Assembly (NCBI GenBank): GCA_001725325.1
Contig: MEFY01000002.1
Coordinates: forward strand, 2,173,559-2,237,558
Direction of reading: 5' to 3'
DNA: 64,000 nt
DNA from: Leifsonia sp. SCN 70-46
GTDB taxonomy: Bacteria > Actinomycetota > Actinomycetes > Actinomycetales > Microbacteriaceae
Position 1 is the stretch's first letter; every line of letters begins with the position of its first letter. The notes beneath the pieces are model-generated. The model was given only the letters and a program-made list of their open reading frames with translations. It made no database searches and was not told the origin of the DNA. This document shows positions 19,171 through 27,940 of this stretch, in pieces. Made by a program: the position numbers and the translations under genes.

Positions 19171-20406
19171 CTACGAAGCGGGGTCGGCAGGGGTCTCGGG
19201 GCTTTGGCTGGCCTCCACAAAGGCATCCGCGATTACCTGTGCCGTTGCGTCAAGCTGCCACTCGCGCGCACCGTACTCGCGCAGGGTCTCCGTGATGGCC
19301 TCGACATCGGCGGGCGAGGGCGGCGCCCAGGCGAGGCGGCGCAGCAGCTCGGGCGTCAGCAGGTTCTCGACGGGGATGGCTCGCTCGGTCGCGACCTCGG
19401 TGACCGCGGCGCGCGCGGTCTTGAGGCGCTTGTCGGCCTCGGGGTTCTTGTCGGACCACACGCGCGGCGGCGGGAGGGTGTCTGCGGCCTGGCGCAGCAC
19501 CGGGAGGTCGTCGCTCGCGAGCCCCGCCTGGATCGCCGCCCACCAGCGGTCGATCTGCGAGCGGCTCGCGCGGCCGGTGAACTCCTTGAGGCCCGCGAGG
19601 TCGCGCTTCGTCTCGGGCAGCACGCGTGCGGCCGCGACGAGCGCGGAGTCGGGCACGAGCCGGCCCGGCGCGGTGTCGATCTCGCGCGCATAGGTGTCGC
19701 GCGCCGTCCACAGCTCACGGGCGACGGCGAGGTTGCGGCCGCCGCGGATGGCGTGCACGCCGCTCAGCCGGCGCCACGGCTCCTGCCGCACGACGACGAA
19801 GTCGCGGCCCAGCACCGACTCGAACTCCTGGCGGGCGATGTCTGTCTTGCCGTCGCGCTCGAGCACCTCGGCGAGGGCCTCGCGGAGGTCGACGAGCAGC
19901 TCGACGTCGAGGGCGGCGTAGACGAGCCAGGCCTGGGGGAGCGGCCGCGTCGACCAGTCCGCGGCCGAGTGCTCCTTCGCGAGGTGGATGCCCAGCAGGT
20001 CTTCCACGACGGCGCCGAGCCCCACGCGCGGCAGCCCCGCGAGGCGGGCGGCGAGCTCGGTGTCGAACAGGCGGGTCGGATCGAGCCCGACCTCGCGCAG
20101 GCACGTGAGGTCCTGGCTCGCGGCGTGCAGGATCCACTCCTCGCCGGCGATGACCTCGTTGAGCTCGGCGAACGAGCCGATGGCGGGCGGGTCGAAGAGG
20201 AACGTGCCGGCGCCCCTGCGGAAGATCTGGATGAGGTATGCGCGCTGCGAGTACCGGTAGCCCGACGCGCGCTCGGCGTCGATGGCGATGGGCCCCTCGC
20301 CCGCGGCGATCGCCTGCACCGCGGCGAGGTACTCCTCGCGCGTGTCGATGACCGTGACCTCGGCGTGCGCCGCCTGGACGGGCGCGCTCTCGTCCGTACT
20401 ACTCAC
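19171..20406 (-). CDS. rnd: Ribonuclease D
   Basis: A 3'-5' exoribonuclease of the DEDDy type, 411 residues, acting in tRNA and small RNA 3'-end maturation. Exonuclease residues: Asp43 and Glu45 in AIDAERASGY, Asp99 in AASQDLTCL and the Tyr162-x3-Asp166 motif VYAALDVEL. A helical HRDC domain follows at about residues 215-290 (ARELWTARDTYAREID, LVPDSALVAAARVLP), then an actinobacterial C-terminal extension. It overlaps the DUF3000 gene by 8 bases, and the pair lies upstream of the thiolase operon. Confidence 0.92.
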   Translation of the reverse strand: MSSTDESAPVQAAHAEVTVIDTREEYLAAVQAIAAGEGPIAIDAERASGYRYSQRAYLIQIFRRGAGTFLFDPPAIGSFAELNEVIAGEEWILHAASQDLTCLREVGLDPTRLFDTELAARLAGLPRVGLGAVVEDLLGIHLAKEHSAADWSTRPLPQAWLVYAALDVELLVDLREALAEVLERDGKTDIARQEFESVLGRDFVVVRQEPWRRLSGVHAIRGGRNLAVARELWTARDTYAREIDTAPGRLVPDSALVAAARVLPETKRDLAGLKEFTGRASRSQIDRWWAAIQAGLASDDLPVLRQAADTLPPPRVWSDKNPEADKRLKTARAAVTEVATERAIPVENLLTPELLRRLAWAPPSPADVEAITETLREYGAREWQLDATAQVIADAFVEASQSPETPADPAS

Positions 20407-20995
20407 GTCCTGCCCGGCGCGCTGACAACAGGGTCACTCCTTCGATAGCCGGCGGGAGGCCGGCGAGCATGCACAACAGCTCCCCCCAGCCTTCCACATG
20501 CGCGGCGAGGTCGGAGTCGTCGGGCGTCCACGACGCCCTCAGCTCGATCTGGGCGCCCGCGCCCTGGGCCTCGAGCTCGCCGAAACCCGAGGAGAGGATG
20601 CGCGTCGCGGTGCCGCTCGCGGCGGTGTACCGGGCGCCGCGCGCCTCGAGGGCGTCGACGAGCCACGACCAGGCGACGTCGAGGATGAACGGGTCGTCGC
20701 CCATCTCGGTCTCGAGCGGCGCCTGGGCGTAGCAGATGACGCGGTAGGCGCCGCCCCACGCCTCGGGCTCGTCGGGGTCGTGGAGCAGCACGAACCTGCC
20801 GGTGCCGAGCTCGGAGTCGCTGCCGTGCCGGGCGGGCGTCACGTCGGCTGCGAGCGCGAACGACCAGGGTGCGAGGGTGCCGGGGGCGGGGATCTCCGCG
20901 ACCGTGAGCTCGGCGCGCGTCTGTGCGCGCTTGAGCGAGCGCAGCGCCGCCTCGAATGCGGCGGGGAGCGGTGTTCCCAGGGACGTGTCGGACAC
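20399..20995 (-). CDS. DUF3000 protein
   Basis: A 198-residue soluble protein of the actinobacterial DUF3000 family; function unknown. Conserved features include an N-terminal helix PAAFEAALRSLKRA, LVDALEARGARYTAASGTATRI and a C-terminal WGELLCMLAGLPP. It is the first gene of the DUF3000-rnd unit, and the 8-base overlap with rnd suggests co-translation and perhaps a link to RNA turnover, which is inference. The GTG start is supported by a -10 element exactly 6 bases upstream. Confidence 0.85.
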   Translation of the reverse strand: MSDTSLGTPLPAAFEAALRSLKRAQTRAELTVAEIPAPGTLAPWSFALAADVTPARHGSDSELGTGRFVLLHDPDEPEAWGGAYRVICYAQAPLETEMGDDPFILDVAWSWLVDALEARGARYTAASGTATRILSSGFGELEAQGAGAQIELRASWTPDDSDLAAHVEGWGELLCMLAGLPPAIEGVTLLSARRAGRE

Positions 20996-21001
20996 GAGTG
21001 A

Positions 21002-21007
21002 AGATTA
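21002..21007 (-). promoter_or_regulatory. -10 element of DUF3000-rnd operon (leaderless)
   Basis: On the minus strand TAATCT ends 6 bases before the GTG of the DUF3000 gene. Confidence 0.5.
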
Positions 21008-21066
21008 GGCTTGATCCGGAGTTTCACGATAGAGCCACGCCGCTGGGCGGCACGGCAGGAGTAACC

Positions 21067-22248
21067 ATGGCTGTTCAGGAGCCGCACCACCCGTCCGCGG
21101 GCGCCCGGATCGCGGTAGGCACGGCGATCGGCGCCGGCGCGCTCGTCGCGGGCGCCGCCATCGCGGCGGGAGTCATCGCCGTCGTCTTCGCGCGCACGGT
21201 CATCACGCCGCCCACGAGACGGCCGGAGGACGTGCTCATCCTCGACGTGGGGGAGTCGACGATCACCCTCTCGGCGACGCTCGACTCGATGACGCCCGGC
21301 AGCTACAGCCTGTGGTTCGACCGTGACCGCGGGCACGCGCGCGTGGGTGAGATCCTCTCGTACACGCCGGACACCGTCACGCGCCAGCTGCTCGGTGTCG
21401 ACCTGGGTTCGCTCGAGCACGCCCAGCGCGGGCGCTTCAGCGGCTGGTTCTACCTGAGCCCCGCCGACCTCGAGGTGCCCTTCGAGGATGTCGCCATCGA
21501 GACCGACCTCGGGCCGGCGCCCGCGTGGCTCATCCCCCCTGCGACGAGCACGGGCGACTGGATGATCGGGGTCCACGGCCGCGCCGTGCGCCGGCAGGAG
21601 ACCCTGCGCGGCGTGCCCGTCTTCCGCCAGGCGGGCTACACCTCGCTGCTCATCTCCTACCGCAACGACGGCGACGCGCCCGGCACGGCGGACAACCGCT
21701 ACGCCCTCGGTGACACGGAGTGGCGCGATGTCGAGGCGGCCATGCGCTACGCCGTCGACCACGGCGCCGAGCGCATCGTGCTCATGGGATGGTCGATGGG
21801 CGGCGCCACCGTGCTGCAGGCGCTCACGCGCTCCCCGCTCGCCGAGCGCGTCGTGGGCGTCGTGCTCGAGTCCCCGGTCGTGGACTGGGTCACGGCGCTG
21901 CACTACCAGGGCGTGGCCTACCGGCTTCCGCGGGTCGTGCGGCTGGGCATCCTCGCACTCCTGAGCAACCGCTGGAGCCGCGTGTTCACGGGCCAGTCGG
22001 CGGCCATCGACCTCAAGCGGCTCGACTTCGTCGCGCGCGCGAGGGAGCTCGACAAGCCCATCCTGCTGCTGCACAGCGATGACGACGGCTTCGTGCCCTC
22101 GACGGCGTCGCGCGCGCTCGCCGTGGCGAGGCCCGACATCGTGACGTTCGAGGAGTTCACGACCGCGCGCCACACGAAGCTGTGGAACTACGACGCCGAG
22201 CGCTGGACGGGGGCGATCAGGCGCTGGATCGCGCGCCTGCCGCGGTAG
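21067..22248 (+). CDS. Membrane-anchored alpha/beta hydrolase
   Basis: A 393-residue alpha/beta hydrolase. An N-terminal helix (about residues 15-42, alanine/glycine/isoleucine-rich) anchors it, probably with the enzyme domain outside the membrane. The nucleophile elbow is GWSMGG (serine near residue 240). The catalytic acid probably lies in LLLHSDDDGFVPS and the histidine in TTARHTKLWNYD. The oxyanion region is MIGVHGRAVRRQETLRG. The substrate is unknown; serine peptidase-like or esterase activity is likely. A ribosome site CAGGAG precedes the ATG. It is divergent from DUF3000, and its last 32 bases overlap the convergent reductase gene. Confidence 0.87.
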   Translation: MAVQEPHHPSAGARIAVGTAIGAGALVAGAAIAAGVIAVVFARTVITPPTRRPEDVLILDVGESTITLSATLDSMTPGSYSLWFDRDRGHARVGEILSYTPDTVTRQLLGVDLGSLEHAQRGRFSGWFYLSPADLEVPFEDVAIETDLGPAPAWLIPPATSTGDWMIGVHGRAVRRQETLRGVPVFRQAGYTSLLISYRNDGDAPGTADNRYALGDTEWRDVEAAMRYAVDHGAERIVLMGWSMGGATVLQALTRSPLAERVVGVVLESPVVDWVTALHYQGVAYRLPRVVRLGILALLSNRWSRVFTGQSAAIDLKRLDFVARARELDKPILLLHSDDDGFVPSTASRALAVARPDIVTFEEFTTARHTKLWNYDAERWTGAIRRWIARLPR

Positions 22249-22927
22249 CCCACCGGGCGAAGACGGAGCTGTCGTCGTCGACGACGAGCTGCGTGAGCTC
22301 GAGCGGGACCTCGGGGAACTCCGCGAGGCCGAGCAGGGGGAGCGTGACCCCGGTCAGACGAGGGCTCGTCGTGAGGCAGATCTCATCCACGAGGCCGGCG
22401 ACGACGAACTGGCGCGCGAGCGCGGGCCCGCCCTCGCACACGACAGAGCGGAAGCCGTGGCCGTTGAGCGCGGAGAGGATGTCAGCCGCCGCGATGCGCG
22501 GCCCGGGCACGGTGAGGATGTCTGCGTGCGGCAGTGTCTGCTCCACGCGCGCCACCGCCTCGGGAGGGCACACGACGACGATCGCGGGACCGTCGCCCGT
22601 GATGCGGTGGCCCTCGAGGTCGCCGCTGCCCGTGACGACCGCGAGCGGCGCGCGCCTCGGCCGGAGGTAGCCCTCCGCCCGCACGGACTGGGCGCCCACG
22701 AGCACGACGTCGGCGAGCTCGCGGATGACCCCGAGGATGCGGCGGTCGCTCGCGCTCGTGAGCGTCTCCGACGTGCCGTCCCACCCCGCCGCGCTGCCGC
22801 TCACGCTCGTGACGAGGTTGAGGCGCAGCCAGTCCGCGCGCGGTGGGGCGTACAGCGCGAGGAGGCGGTCCCGGTCGTCGAGGTCGACGTCCTCGGGGGG
22901 ACCGGGATGCACGCGGCGCAGGATCAC
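22217..22927 (-). CDS. RibD C-terminal-like (dihydrofolate/pyrimidine reductase family) protein
   Basis: A 236-residue protein of the RibD C-terminal/dihydrofolate reductase superfamily, expected to be an NADPH-dependent reductase. Seen: LRLNLVTSVSGSAAG, the conserved DRRILGVIRELADVVLVGAQSVRAEG and the glycine-rich FRSVVCEGGPALARQ that binds the cofactor. No deaminase domain is attached, so it is not full-length RibD. The GTG start is set by the GTGA overlap with sufE, although an open frame runs further upstream. It is the third gene of a sulfurtransferase-sufE-reductase operon. The substrate is unknown. Confidence 0.85.
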   Translation of the reverse strand: MILRRVHPGPPEDVDLDDRDRLLALYAPPRADWLRLNLVTSVSGSAAGWDGTSETLTSASDRRILGVIRELADVVLVGAQSVRAEGYLRPRRAPLAVVTGSGDLEGHRITGDGPAIVVVCPPEAVARVEQTLPHADILTVPGPRIAAADILSALNGHGFRSVVCEGGPALARQFVVAGLVDEICLTTSPRLTGVTLPLLGLAEFPEVPLELTQLVVDDDSSVFARWATAAGARSSA

Positions 22928-23358
22928 GCCGCGATCTTCTCCCGCACCTGCCGCTTGATGCGCGCGAGCATGGCCGTCATGCCGCGGATGCGCAACGGGC
23001 TCACCGCCTCGGTGAGGCCGAGGCCCTGCGGGTAGTCGTCGGGCACCGCGAGCACGTCGTCGGCGGAGAGGCCCGCGAGCCCCTGCGCGAGGATCGACGC
23101 GAACCCGCGCGTCGTGGGCGCCTCCTTGGGCGCCATCGCGAAGAGGTGGACGACGTCGGAGTCGTCCACCTCCACGAAGATGAACACGGGCGACTGGCAC
23201 TCCTCGACGCGCTCGAACAGGTCGGGATGATCCGCGTAGCGCTCGGGCAGGGCGGGCAGCTCGTTCGAGAACTCGAGCAGGAGCTGCAGGCGCTCCTTGA
23301 CCTCGAGGCCCAGGAAGTCGTCCCGGATCTCGGCGAGCTGTTCGGGGAGGTCGGTCAC
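22924..23358 (-). CDS. SufE-family sulfur acceptor protein
   Basis: A 144-residue SufE/YgdK-family protein that accepts persulfide sulfur from a cysteine desulfurase. The acceptor cysteine is in VEECQSPVF (near residue 54), and the C-terminal part SPLRIRGMTAMLARIKRQ is characteristic. The cognate SufS/SufBCD genes are not in this window. It lies directly after a rhodanese-type sulfurtransferase, so the pair may hand sulfur on together; this is inferred from adjacency. It overlaps the downstream reductase by 4 bases. Confidence 0.9.
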   Translation of the reverse strand: MTDLPEQLAEIRDDFLGLEVKERLQLLLEFSNELPALPERYADHPDLFERVEECQSPVFIFVEVDDSDVVHLFAMAPKEAPTTRGFASILAQGLAGLSADDVLAVPDDYPQGLGLTEAVSPLRIRGMTAMLARIKRQVREKIAA

Positions 23359-23367
23359 GCTCCGAGC

Positions 23368-24270
23368 TTAGCGAGCGGCCGGGACGGCGCCGGGCTCCGA
23401 GCCCTTGACGATCGGCACGCGCACGGCGGAGCCCCACTCGGTCCACGAGCCGTCGTAGTTGCGCACGCCCTCGAAGCCCAGCAGGTGCGTGAGCACGAAC
23501 CACGTGTGGCTCGAACGCTCGCCGATGCGGCAGTAGGCGACGATGTCGTCGCCGTCCTTGAGGCCGGCCTCGTCGCGGTAGAGGGCGTTGAGCTGGTCGA
23601 GGGGGCGGAACGTGCCATCCTCGGCGGCGGCCTTCGCCCACGGGATGTTGACGGCGCTGGGGATGTGGCCCGCGCGCAGCGTGCCCTCCTCCGGGTAGGC
23701 CGGGGCGGTCGTGCGCTCACCGCTGAACTCCTCGGGGGAGCGCACGTCGATGAGCGGGTTGCCGAGGTGCGCGAGCACGTCGTCCTTGTAGGCACGGATG
23801 GGGGCGTCGTTGCGCTCTACGACGGGGTAGTCCACGGCGGTCGCCGACTCGGGGTCGGTCGTGTAGGCGCGGCCGTCGGCCTCCCACTTCGCACGGCCGC
23901 CGTCGAGCAGACGGACATCCTCGTGGCCGAAGAGGGTGAACACCCAGAGGGCGTACGCGGCCCACCAGTTGTTCTTGTCGCCGTAGATGACGACGGTGGT
24001 GTCGCGCGAGATGCCCTTCGAGCCGAGGAGCGCGGCGAAGGCCGCGCCATCGATGTAGTCGCGCTCGACGGGGTCGTTGAGGTCGGTGTGCCAGTCGATC
24101 TTGACTGCGGTGGGGATGTGGCCGGTCTCGTAGAGGAGCACGTCCTCGTCCGACTCGACGACGACGAGGCCGGGGGTGCCGAGGTGCGCCTCGAGCCATT
24201 CACCCGAGACGAGGCGCTCGGGATGGGCGAACTGGGCGAACTGGGCTGCGGTGTCGACCTCGACGGTCAT
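23368..24270 (-). CDS. Thiosulfate/3-mercaptopyruvate sulfurtransferase (two-domain rhodanese)
   Basis: A 300-residue tandem rhodanese that transfers sulfane sulfur from thiosulfate (or mercaptopyruvate) to a thiol or cyanide acceptor. The inactive N-terminal domain spans about residues 15-145 and the catalytic domain about 165-290, with the active-site loop CRIGERSS (cysteine near residue 245). The loop is the type seen in mycobacterial CysA2 thiosulfate sulfurtransferase, so thiosulfate is the favoured donor. The ATG has a GGAGG ribosome site. It heads a three-gene operon with sufE and the RibD-like reductase, and is divergent from zapE across 113 bases. Confidence 0.93.
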   Translation of the reverse strand: MTVEVDTAAQFAQFAHPERLVSGEWLEAHLGTPGLVVVESDEDVLLYETGHIPTAVKIDWHTDLNDPVERDYIDGAAFAALLGSKGISRDTTVVIYGDKNNWWAAYALWVFTLFGHEDVRLLDGGRAKWEADGRAYTTDPESATAVDYPVVERNDAPIRAYKDDVLAHLGNPLIDVRSPEEFSGERTTAPAYPEEGTLRAGHIPSAVNIPWAKAAAEDGTFRPLDQLNALYRDEAGLKDGDDIVAYCRIGERSSHTWFVLTHLLGFEGVRNYDGSWTEWGSAVRVPIVKGSEPGAVPAAR

Positions 24271-24383
24271 GGAAACCTCCGGTACGTAGGTGGGGAGCTA
24301 GGGTTGAACGACCCCTGCAGACAACGTTACGCGTCGGCGTTCAGCCGCACCGTAATCAAGCGACACATACGAGGCTGATTTCC

Positions 24384-25400
24384 ATGAGCGCCGCAGCGCC
24401 CTCCGTCCCCGGGCGCCTCGTCGACCGCTCGCCGCAGCTCTCCGGGGCCGAGATGGTCGCGCAGCTCGTGCCGCCGCGCCAGTTCGCGACGGCGACGCTC
24501 GACTCCTACCGCCCCGACCGCGACTACCCGTCGCAGGGCGCTGCGGTGGCCGCCATCCGCAACTTCGTCGCCGGGTGGTCGTCGTCGAAGGGCGGCGGGC
24601 TCTTCTCGCGCAAGAAGGCGCCGGAGGGGCTGCCGGGCATCTACCTCGACGGCGGCTTCGGCGTCGGCAAGACGCACCTCCTCGCGGCGCTGTGGCACGC
24701 GGCGCCCGGCCGCAAGTACTTCGGCACCTTCATCGAGTACACGGCCCTCGTGGGCGCGCTCGGCTACGCGCCCGCCGTCGAGCTCTTCAAGGGCGCCTCG
24801 CTCGTGTGCATCGACGAGTTCGAGCTCGACGATCCGGGCGACACGCGCCTCATGTCCCGCCTGCTGGGCGCCCTGGCCGACACGGGCACGCGCATCGCGG
24901 CGACCTCGAACACGCCGCCCAACGCGCTGGGCGAGGGGCGGTTCGCCGCGCAGGACTTCCTGCGCGAGATCGACTCGCTCGCCGCGCGCTTCGAGATCAT
25001 GCGCATCGACGGCCTCGACTACCGCCGTCGCGACACCGACGCGCACGCGCGGGTCAGCGAGGATGCGGCGGCGGCGGTCGCCGCGATCCCCGGCACCGTG
25101 ACGCTCGACGCCTTCGACGCCGTGCTCGCGCACCTCGCCGCCGTGCACCCGTCGCGCTACGTCAAGCTCGTGGACGGCCTCTCGGCCGTCGGCCTCACGG
25201 GCGTGCATCCCTTCGCCAACCAGACCGACGCGCTGCGCTTCGTGGCCTTCGTCGACCGCCTGTACGACGCGCAGGTGCGCGTCGTCGCGGAGGGCACGCC
25301 GCTCGACGCGGTGTTCCCCGACGAGATGCTGTCGGGCGGCTACCGCAAGAAGTACCTGCGCGCGGTCTCGCGGCTCATCGCCCTGACGAACGTGGACTGA
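24384..25400 (+). CDS. zapE: Cell division protein ZapE (AFG1-like ATPase)
   Basis: A 338-residue P-loop ATPase of the AFG1/ZapE family; the E. coli protein modulates the FtsZ ring. Walker A is GGFGVGKTH (near residue 90), Walker B is LVCIDEFELDDPGD (near residue 140), and sensor-like motif AATSNTPPNALGEG follows near 175. A family-typical IMRIDGLDYRRR lies near residue 205. It probably acts in the cytosol at the membrane during division or under stress. It stands alone between divergent and unrelated genes. A promoter is expected in the 113-base gap but I could not assign one with confidence. Confidence 0.9.
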   Translation: MSAAAPSVPGRLVDRSPQLSGAEMVAQLVPPRQFATATLDSYRPDRDYPSQGAAVAAIRNFVAGWSSSKGGGLFSRKKAPEGLPGIYLDGGFGVGKTHLLAALWHAAPGRKYFGTFIEYTALVGALGYAPAVELFKGASLVCIDEFELDDPGDTRLMSRLLGALADTGTRIAATSNTPPNALGEGRFAAQDFLREIDSLAARFEIMRIDGLDYRRRDTDAHARVSEDAAAAVAAIPGTVTLDAFDAVLAHLAAVHPSRYVKLVDGLSAVGLTGVHPFANQTDALRFVAFVDRLYDAQVRVVAEGTPLDAVFPDEMLSGGYRKKYLRAVSRLIALTNVD

Positions 25401-25430
25401 CTCCGGCCCGGCGCATGCCGCCGGCCGCGC

Positions 25431-25499
25431 GAAACACGATGTTTACATTTCCGCCCTGTGCGTAACAGACGCGAAACACGCCGTGCTCCCCGGTGAAAC
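25431..25499 (+). promoter_or_regulatory. GlnR-type nitrogen-control site before amt
   Basis: GTAAC, 6 bases, GAAAC (25462-25477) matches the actinobacterial GlnR a/b half-site consensus exactly. A further GAAAC-N6-TTTAC lies at 25431-25446 and a GAAAC at 25495, which is 22 bases from the one at 25473, the GlnR repeat period. This predicts activation of amt by GlnR under nitrogen limitation. Confidence 0.65.
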
Positions 25500-25553
25500 C
25501 TCCCGCTCCCACACTGGGGGCATCCTTCGCACGGCAACAAAGAGAGGTTCATC

Positions 25554-26822
25554 ATGGATCAAGGCAATACCGCCTTCATTTTGCTTGCAGCGGCACTTGT
25601 GCTGCTCATGACCCCCGGTCTCGCGTTCTTCTACGGCGGGCTCGTCAAGGCCAAGTCGGTCATCAGCATGATGATGATGAGCTTCGGCGCCATCGGCCTC
25701 ATCGGCGTGCTGTGGGCGATCTACGGCTACGCCATCGCCTTCCCGGGCGCTGAGGGCACCATCGCCCCCTGGTCGATCGACACGGGCGCGCTGTTCCTCA
25801 ACAACCTGCTCGAGACGCCGGACGGCGCGGCCTTCCCGCCGCTCGCCTTCGTCGCGTTCCAGGCGACCTTCGCGATCATCACGGTCGCGCTCGTCTCGGG
25901 CGCCATCGCCGACCGCGCCAAGTTCGGCGCGTGGATGGTCTTCGCGGGCGTGTGGGCGACCGTCGTCTACTTCCCGGTCGCGAGCTGGGTCTTCAACTTC
26001 GGCCTCGCCGACGACGGCTCCTTCGCCTACGGCGGATGGCTCACCCACGGCCTGCAGGACGTGTTCGGCACGGGCGTCATCGACTTCGCCGGTGGAACCG
26101 CCGTGCACATCAACGCGGGTGCCGCGGCCCTCGCCCTCGCGCTCGTGCTCGGCAAGCGCGTCGGCTTCGCCAAGGGCATCTCGGTTCCCCACAACCCGCC
26201 GTTCGTGCTCCTCGGCGCCGGGCTTCTGTGGTTCGGCTGGTTCGGCTTCAACGCGGGCTCCGAGCTCGCCGCCGACGGCACCGCCGCCCTCGCCTTCGTC
26301 AACACGATCATCGCCCCGGCCGCGGCCCTGCTGGCCTGGCTCGTCGTCGAGAAGATCAAGGACGGCAAGCCCACCTCCGTGGGTGCCGCCTCGGGCGCCG
26401 TCGCCGGCCTCGTCGCCATCACCCCCGCGTGCGGCTCCCTCCACCCGCTGTGGGCGATCGTGCTCGGCCTCATCGCCGGTGCCGTCTGCGCCCTCGCGAT
26501 CGACCTGAAGTTCAAGCTGGGCTTCGACGACTCGCTCGACGTCGTGGGCATCCACCTCGTCGGCGGCCTCATCGGAACGCTCTACCTGGGCTTCCTCGCC
26601 AACGGCACGGGCCTCTTCTTCAGCGGCAGCTGGAGCCAGCTGCTCGTGCAGGCGATCGCGGCCATCTCGGTGCTCATCTACTCCTTCGTGCTCGCGTTCG
26701 TCATCGGCTTCGTCATCGAGAAGACGATGGGCTTCCGCGTGAAGAACGAGGACGAGATCGCCGGCATCGACCAGGTCGTGCACGGCGAGGAGGGCTACGT
26801 GCTCGCCGACGCTAAGGCGTAA
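25554..26822 (+). CDS. amt: Ammonium transporter
   Basis: Amt/Mep/Rh-family ammonium channel, 422 residues and about 11 membrane helices. The twin pore histidines are present: His185 in GTAVHINAGA and His334 in VVGIHLVGGLIGT. Asp177 of the recruitment site (VIDFAGG) and the FQATFA gate region are also present. The C-terminal cytosolic tail RVKNEDEIAGIDQVVHGEEGY is the regulatory segment that binds P-II proteins in the family, but no glnK or glnD follows here. A ribosome site AGAGAGG precedes the ATG. The GlnR-like site upstream and a terminator directly after the stop indicate a single-gene nitrogen-regulated unit. Confidence 0.96.
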   Translation: MDQGNTAFILLAAALVLLMTPGLAFFYGGLVKAKSVISMMMMSFGAIGLIGVLWAIYGYAIAFPGAEGTIAPWSIDTGALFLNNLLETPDGAAFPPLAFVAFQATFAIITVALVSGAIADRAKFGAWMVFAGVWATVVYFPVASWVFNFGLADDGSFAYGGWLTHGLQDVFGTGVIDFAGGTAVHINAGAAALALALVLGKRVGFAKGISVPHNPPFVLLGAGLLWFGWFGFNAGSELAADGTAALAFVNTIIAPAAALLAWLVVEKIKDGKPTSVGAASGAVAGLVAITPACGSLHPLWAIVLGLIAGAVCALAIDLKFKLGFDDSLDVVGIHLVGGLIGTLYLGFLANGTGLFFSGSWSQLLVQAIAAISVLIYSFVLAFVIGFVIEKTMGFRVKNEDEIAGIDQVVHGEEGYVLADAKA

Positions 26823-26843
26823 CAGTCCAACACACACAGCCGA

Positions 26844-26870
26844 GGGGTGCCGCTCACTGAGCGGCACCCC
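26844..26870 (+). terminator. Intrinsic terminator after amt
   Basis: Perfect 12-bp stem GGGGTGCCGCTC / GAGCGGCACCCC with loop ACT, followed by a T-rich stretch. It separates amt from the paralogue that starts 23 bases later. Confidence 0.88.
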
Positions 26871-26893
26871 TTACTGTTTCCCATGGAGGTCCC

Positions 26894-27940
26894 GTGGACA
26901 ACTGGATCGTGGTCGCGGCATCGGTCGCAGCGATCCTCGTCGTGCTCGTCTCCCTCGCGATAGTCGATGCGAGGATGCTCCCCGCCGCACCCTGGCGCAG
27001 GTCGGTGCTGCTCTCCCTCGGGTGCGCCGCCACGGGCTCCCTGGCCTGGGTCGTCGTGGCGCCCCTCATCGCGCCGGAGGCCGTCGGCACGCTCTTCGCC
27101 CCCATCGCCGCCCTCGCGGGCGTCGCCGCCTACCTCGCGACGATCGCGGTGCGGGCGGGCGGCGCGAGCGCGGGCGTCGCCGTCGCCTTCGCGCTCGTGT
27201 GGAGCTGCGTCGTCTTCGTCCCGACCGCGGTGCTCACCTTCGCGCCCTACGCGGCCTCCTGGCCTGTCGCCATCGCGCCCGTCGACCACGGCGGGTCGCT
27301 CGCGGTCAACGTGTCCGCGGGCGCCGCGGGCCTGGGCGTGCTCCTGCTCGGCGGCCCGCGGCTGCGCACCGCCACCCTCGACCGCAGGACGGGCCTCGCC
27401 GCCATGGTCGCGCTCACGGTCGGGTGGATCGCGTGGCTCGTGGGCGCGGAGCTCGCGATCGACGACGTCACCCCGGGCATCGTGCTCAACGGGCTCATCG
27501 GCGGGCTCGGGGGAGTCGCAGGCTGGCTCGTCGTGCAGCGGCTGAGCCACCGGTCCACGACCCTGCCGGCGGTCGCGGCGGGGCTCGTGAGCGGGCTCGT
27601 CGCCGTCACCGCGGGCGCGCCGCTGTTCACGCCCGTCTCGGCGGCCGCGGCGGGCATCCTCGCGGGCGGGGCCGCGTGCATCTTCACGCTGCGCCGGGTT
27701 GCCGTCACGCGGCGCCAGCAGTGGTTCGTCGTCGGTTCGCACCTCGTCGCCGCCGCCGTGGGCATCGTCGTGCTCGGCCTGCTCGCCACGGGCATGGGCT
27801 TCCTCTTCACGGGGTCGCTCGCCCTCATCATCAACCAGGTGGTCGGCACGGTGCTCGTCTGCGCCTACTCGACGGTCGTGGCGCTGCTGCTGTGGCTCGT
27901 GCTGCGCGCCCTCGACGCGGCGGTGCGGTCGCGCGCGTGA
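26894..27940 (+). CDS. Degenerate ammonium-transporter paralogue
   Basis: A 348-residue polytopic membrane protein that aligns by eye with the Amt next door but is shorter. The region around the first pore histidine reads DHGGSLAVNVSAGAAG, with Asn139 in place of His, while Asp131 and the second histidine (His283 in VVGSHLVAAAVG) remain. The FQATFA gate helix is shortened and lost, and the C-terminal P-II-binding tail is absent. Blocks such as GWIAWLVGAELAID and LLATGMGFLFTGS still match Amt. It is unlikely to conduct ammonium normally; a sensor, regulatory or altered-transport role is conceivable. The GTG start has a GGAGG ribosome site. It overlaps the DUF2071 gene by 4 bases. Confidence 0.75.
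   Translation: MDNWIVVAASVAAILVVLVSLAIVDARMLPAAPWRRSVLLSLGCAATGSLAWVVVAPLIAPEAVGTLFAPIAALAGVAAYLATIAVRAGGASAGVAVAFALVWSCVVFVPTAVLTFAPYAASWPVAIAPVDHGGSLAVNVSAGAAGLGVLLLGGPRLRTATLDRRTGLAAMVALTVGWIAWLVGAELAIDDVTPGIVLNGLIGGLGGVAGWLVVQRLSHRSTTLPAVAAGLVSGLVAVTAGAPLFTPVSAAAAGILAGGAACIFTLRRVAVTRRQQWFVVGSHLVAAAVGIVVLGLLATGMGFLFTGSLALIINQVVGTVLVCAYSTVVALLLWLVLRALDAAVRSRA

Noticed and set aside
24271-24383. Riboswitch between sulfurtransferase and zapE
   Set aside because: No conserved S-box or SAM-II-like sequence or large hairpin could be recognised; treated as a divergent promoter gap.
26820-26900. glnK/glnD operon expected after amt
   Set aside because: A strong terminator and then the Amt paralogue follow; no P-II protein is encoded nearby.
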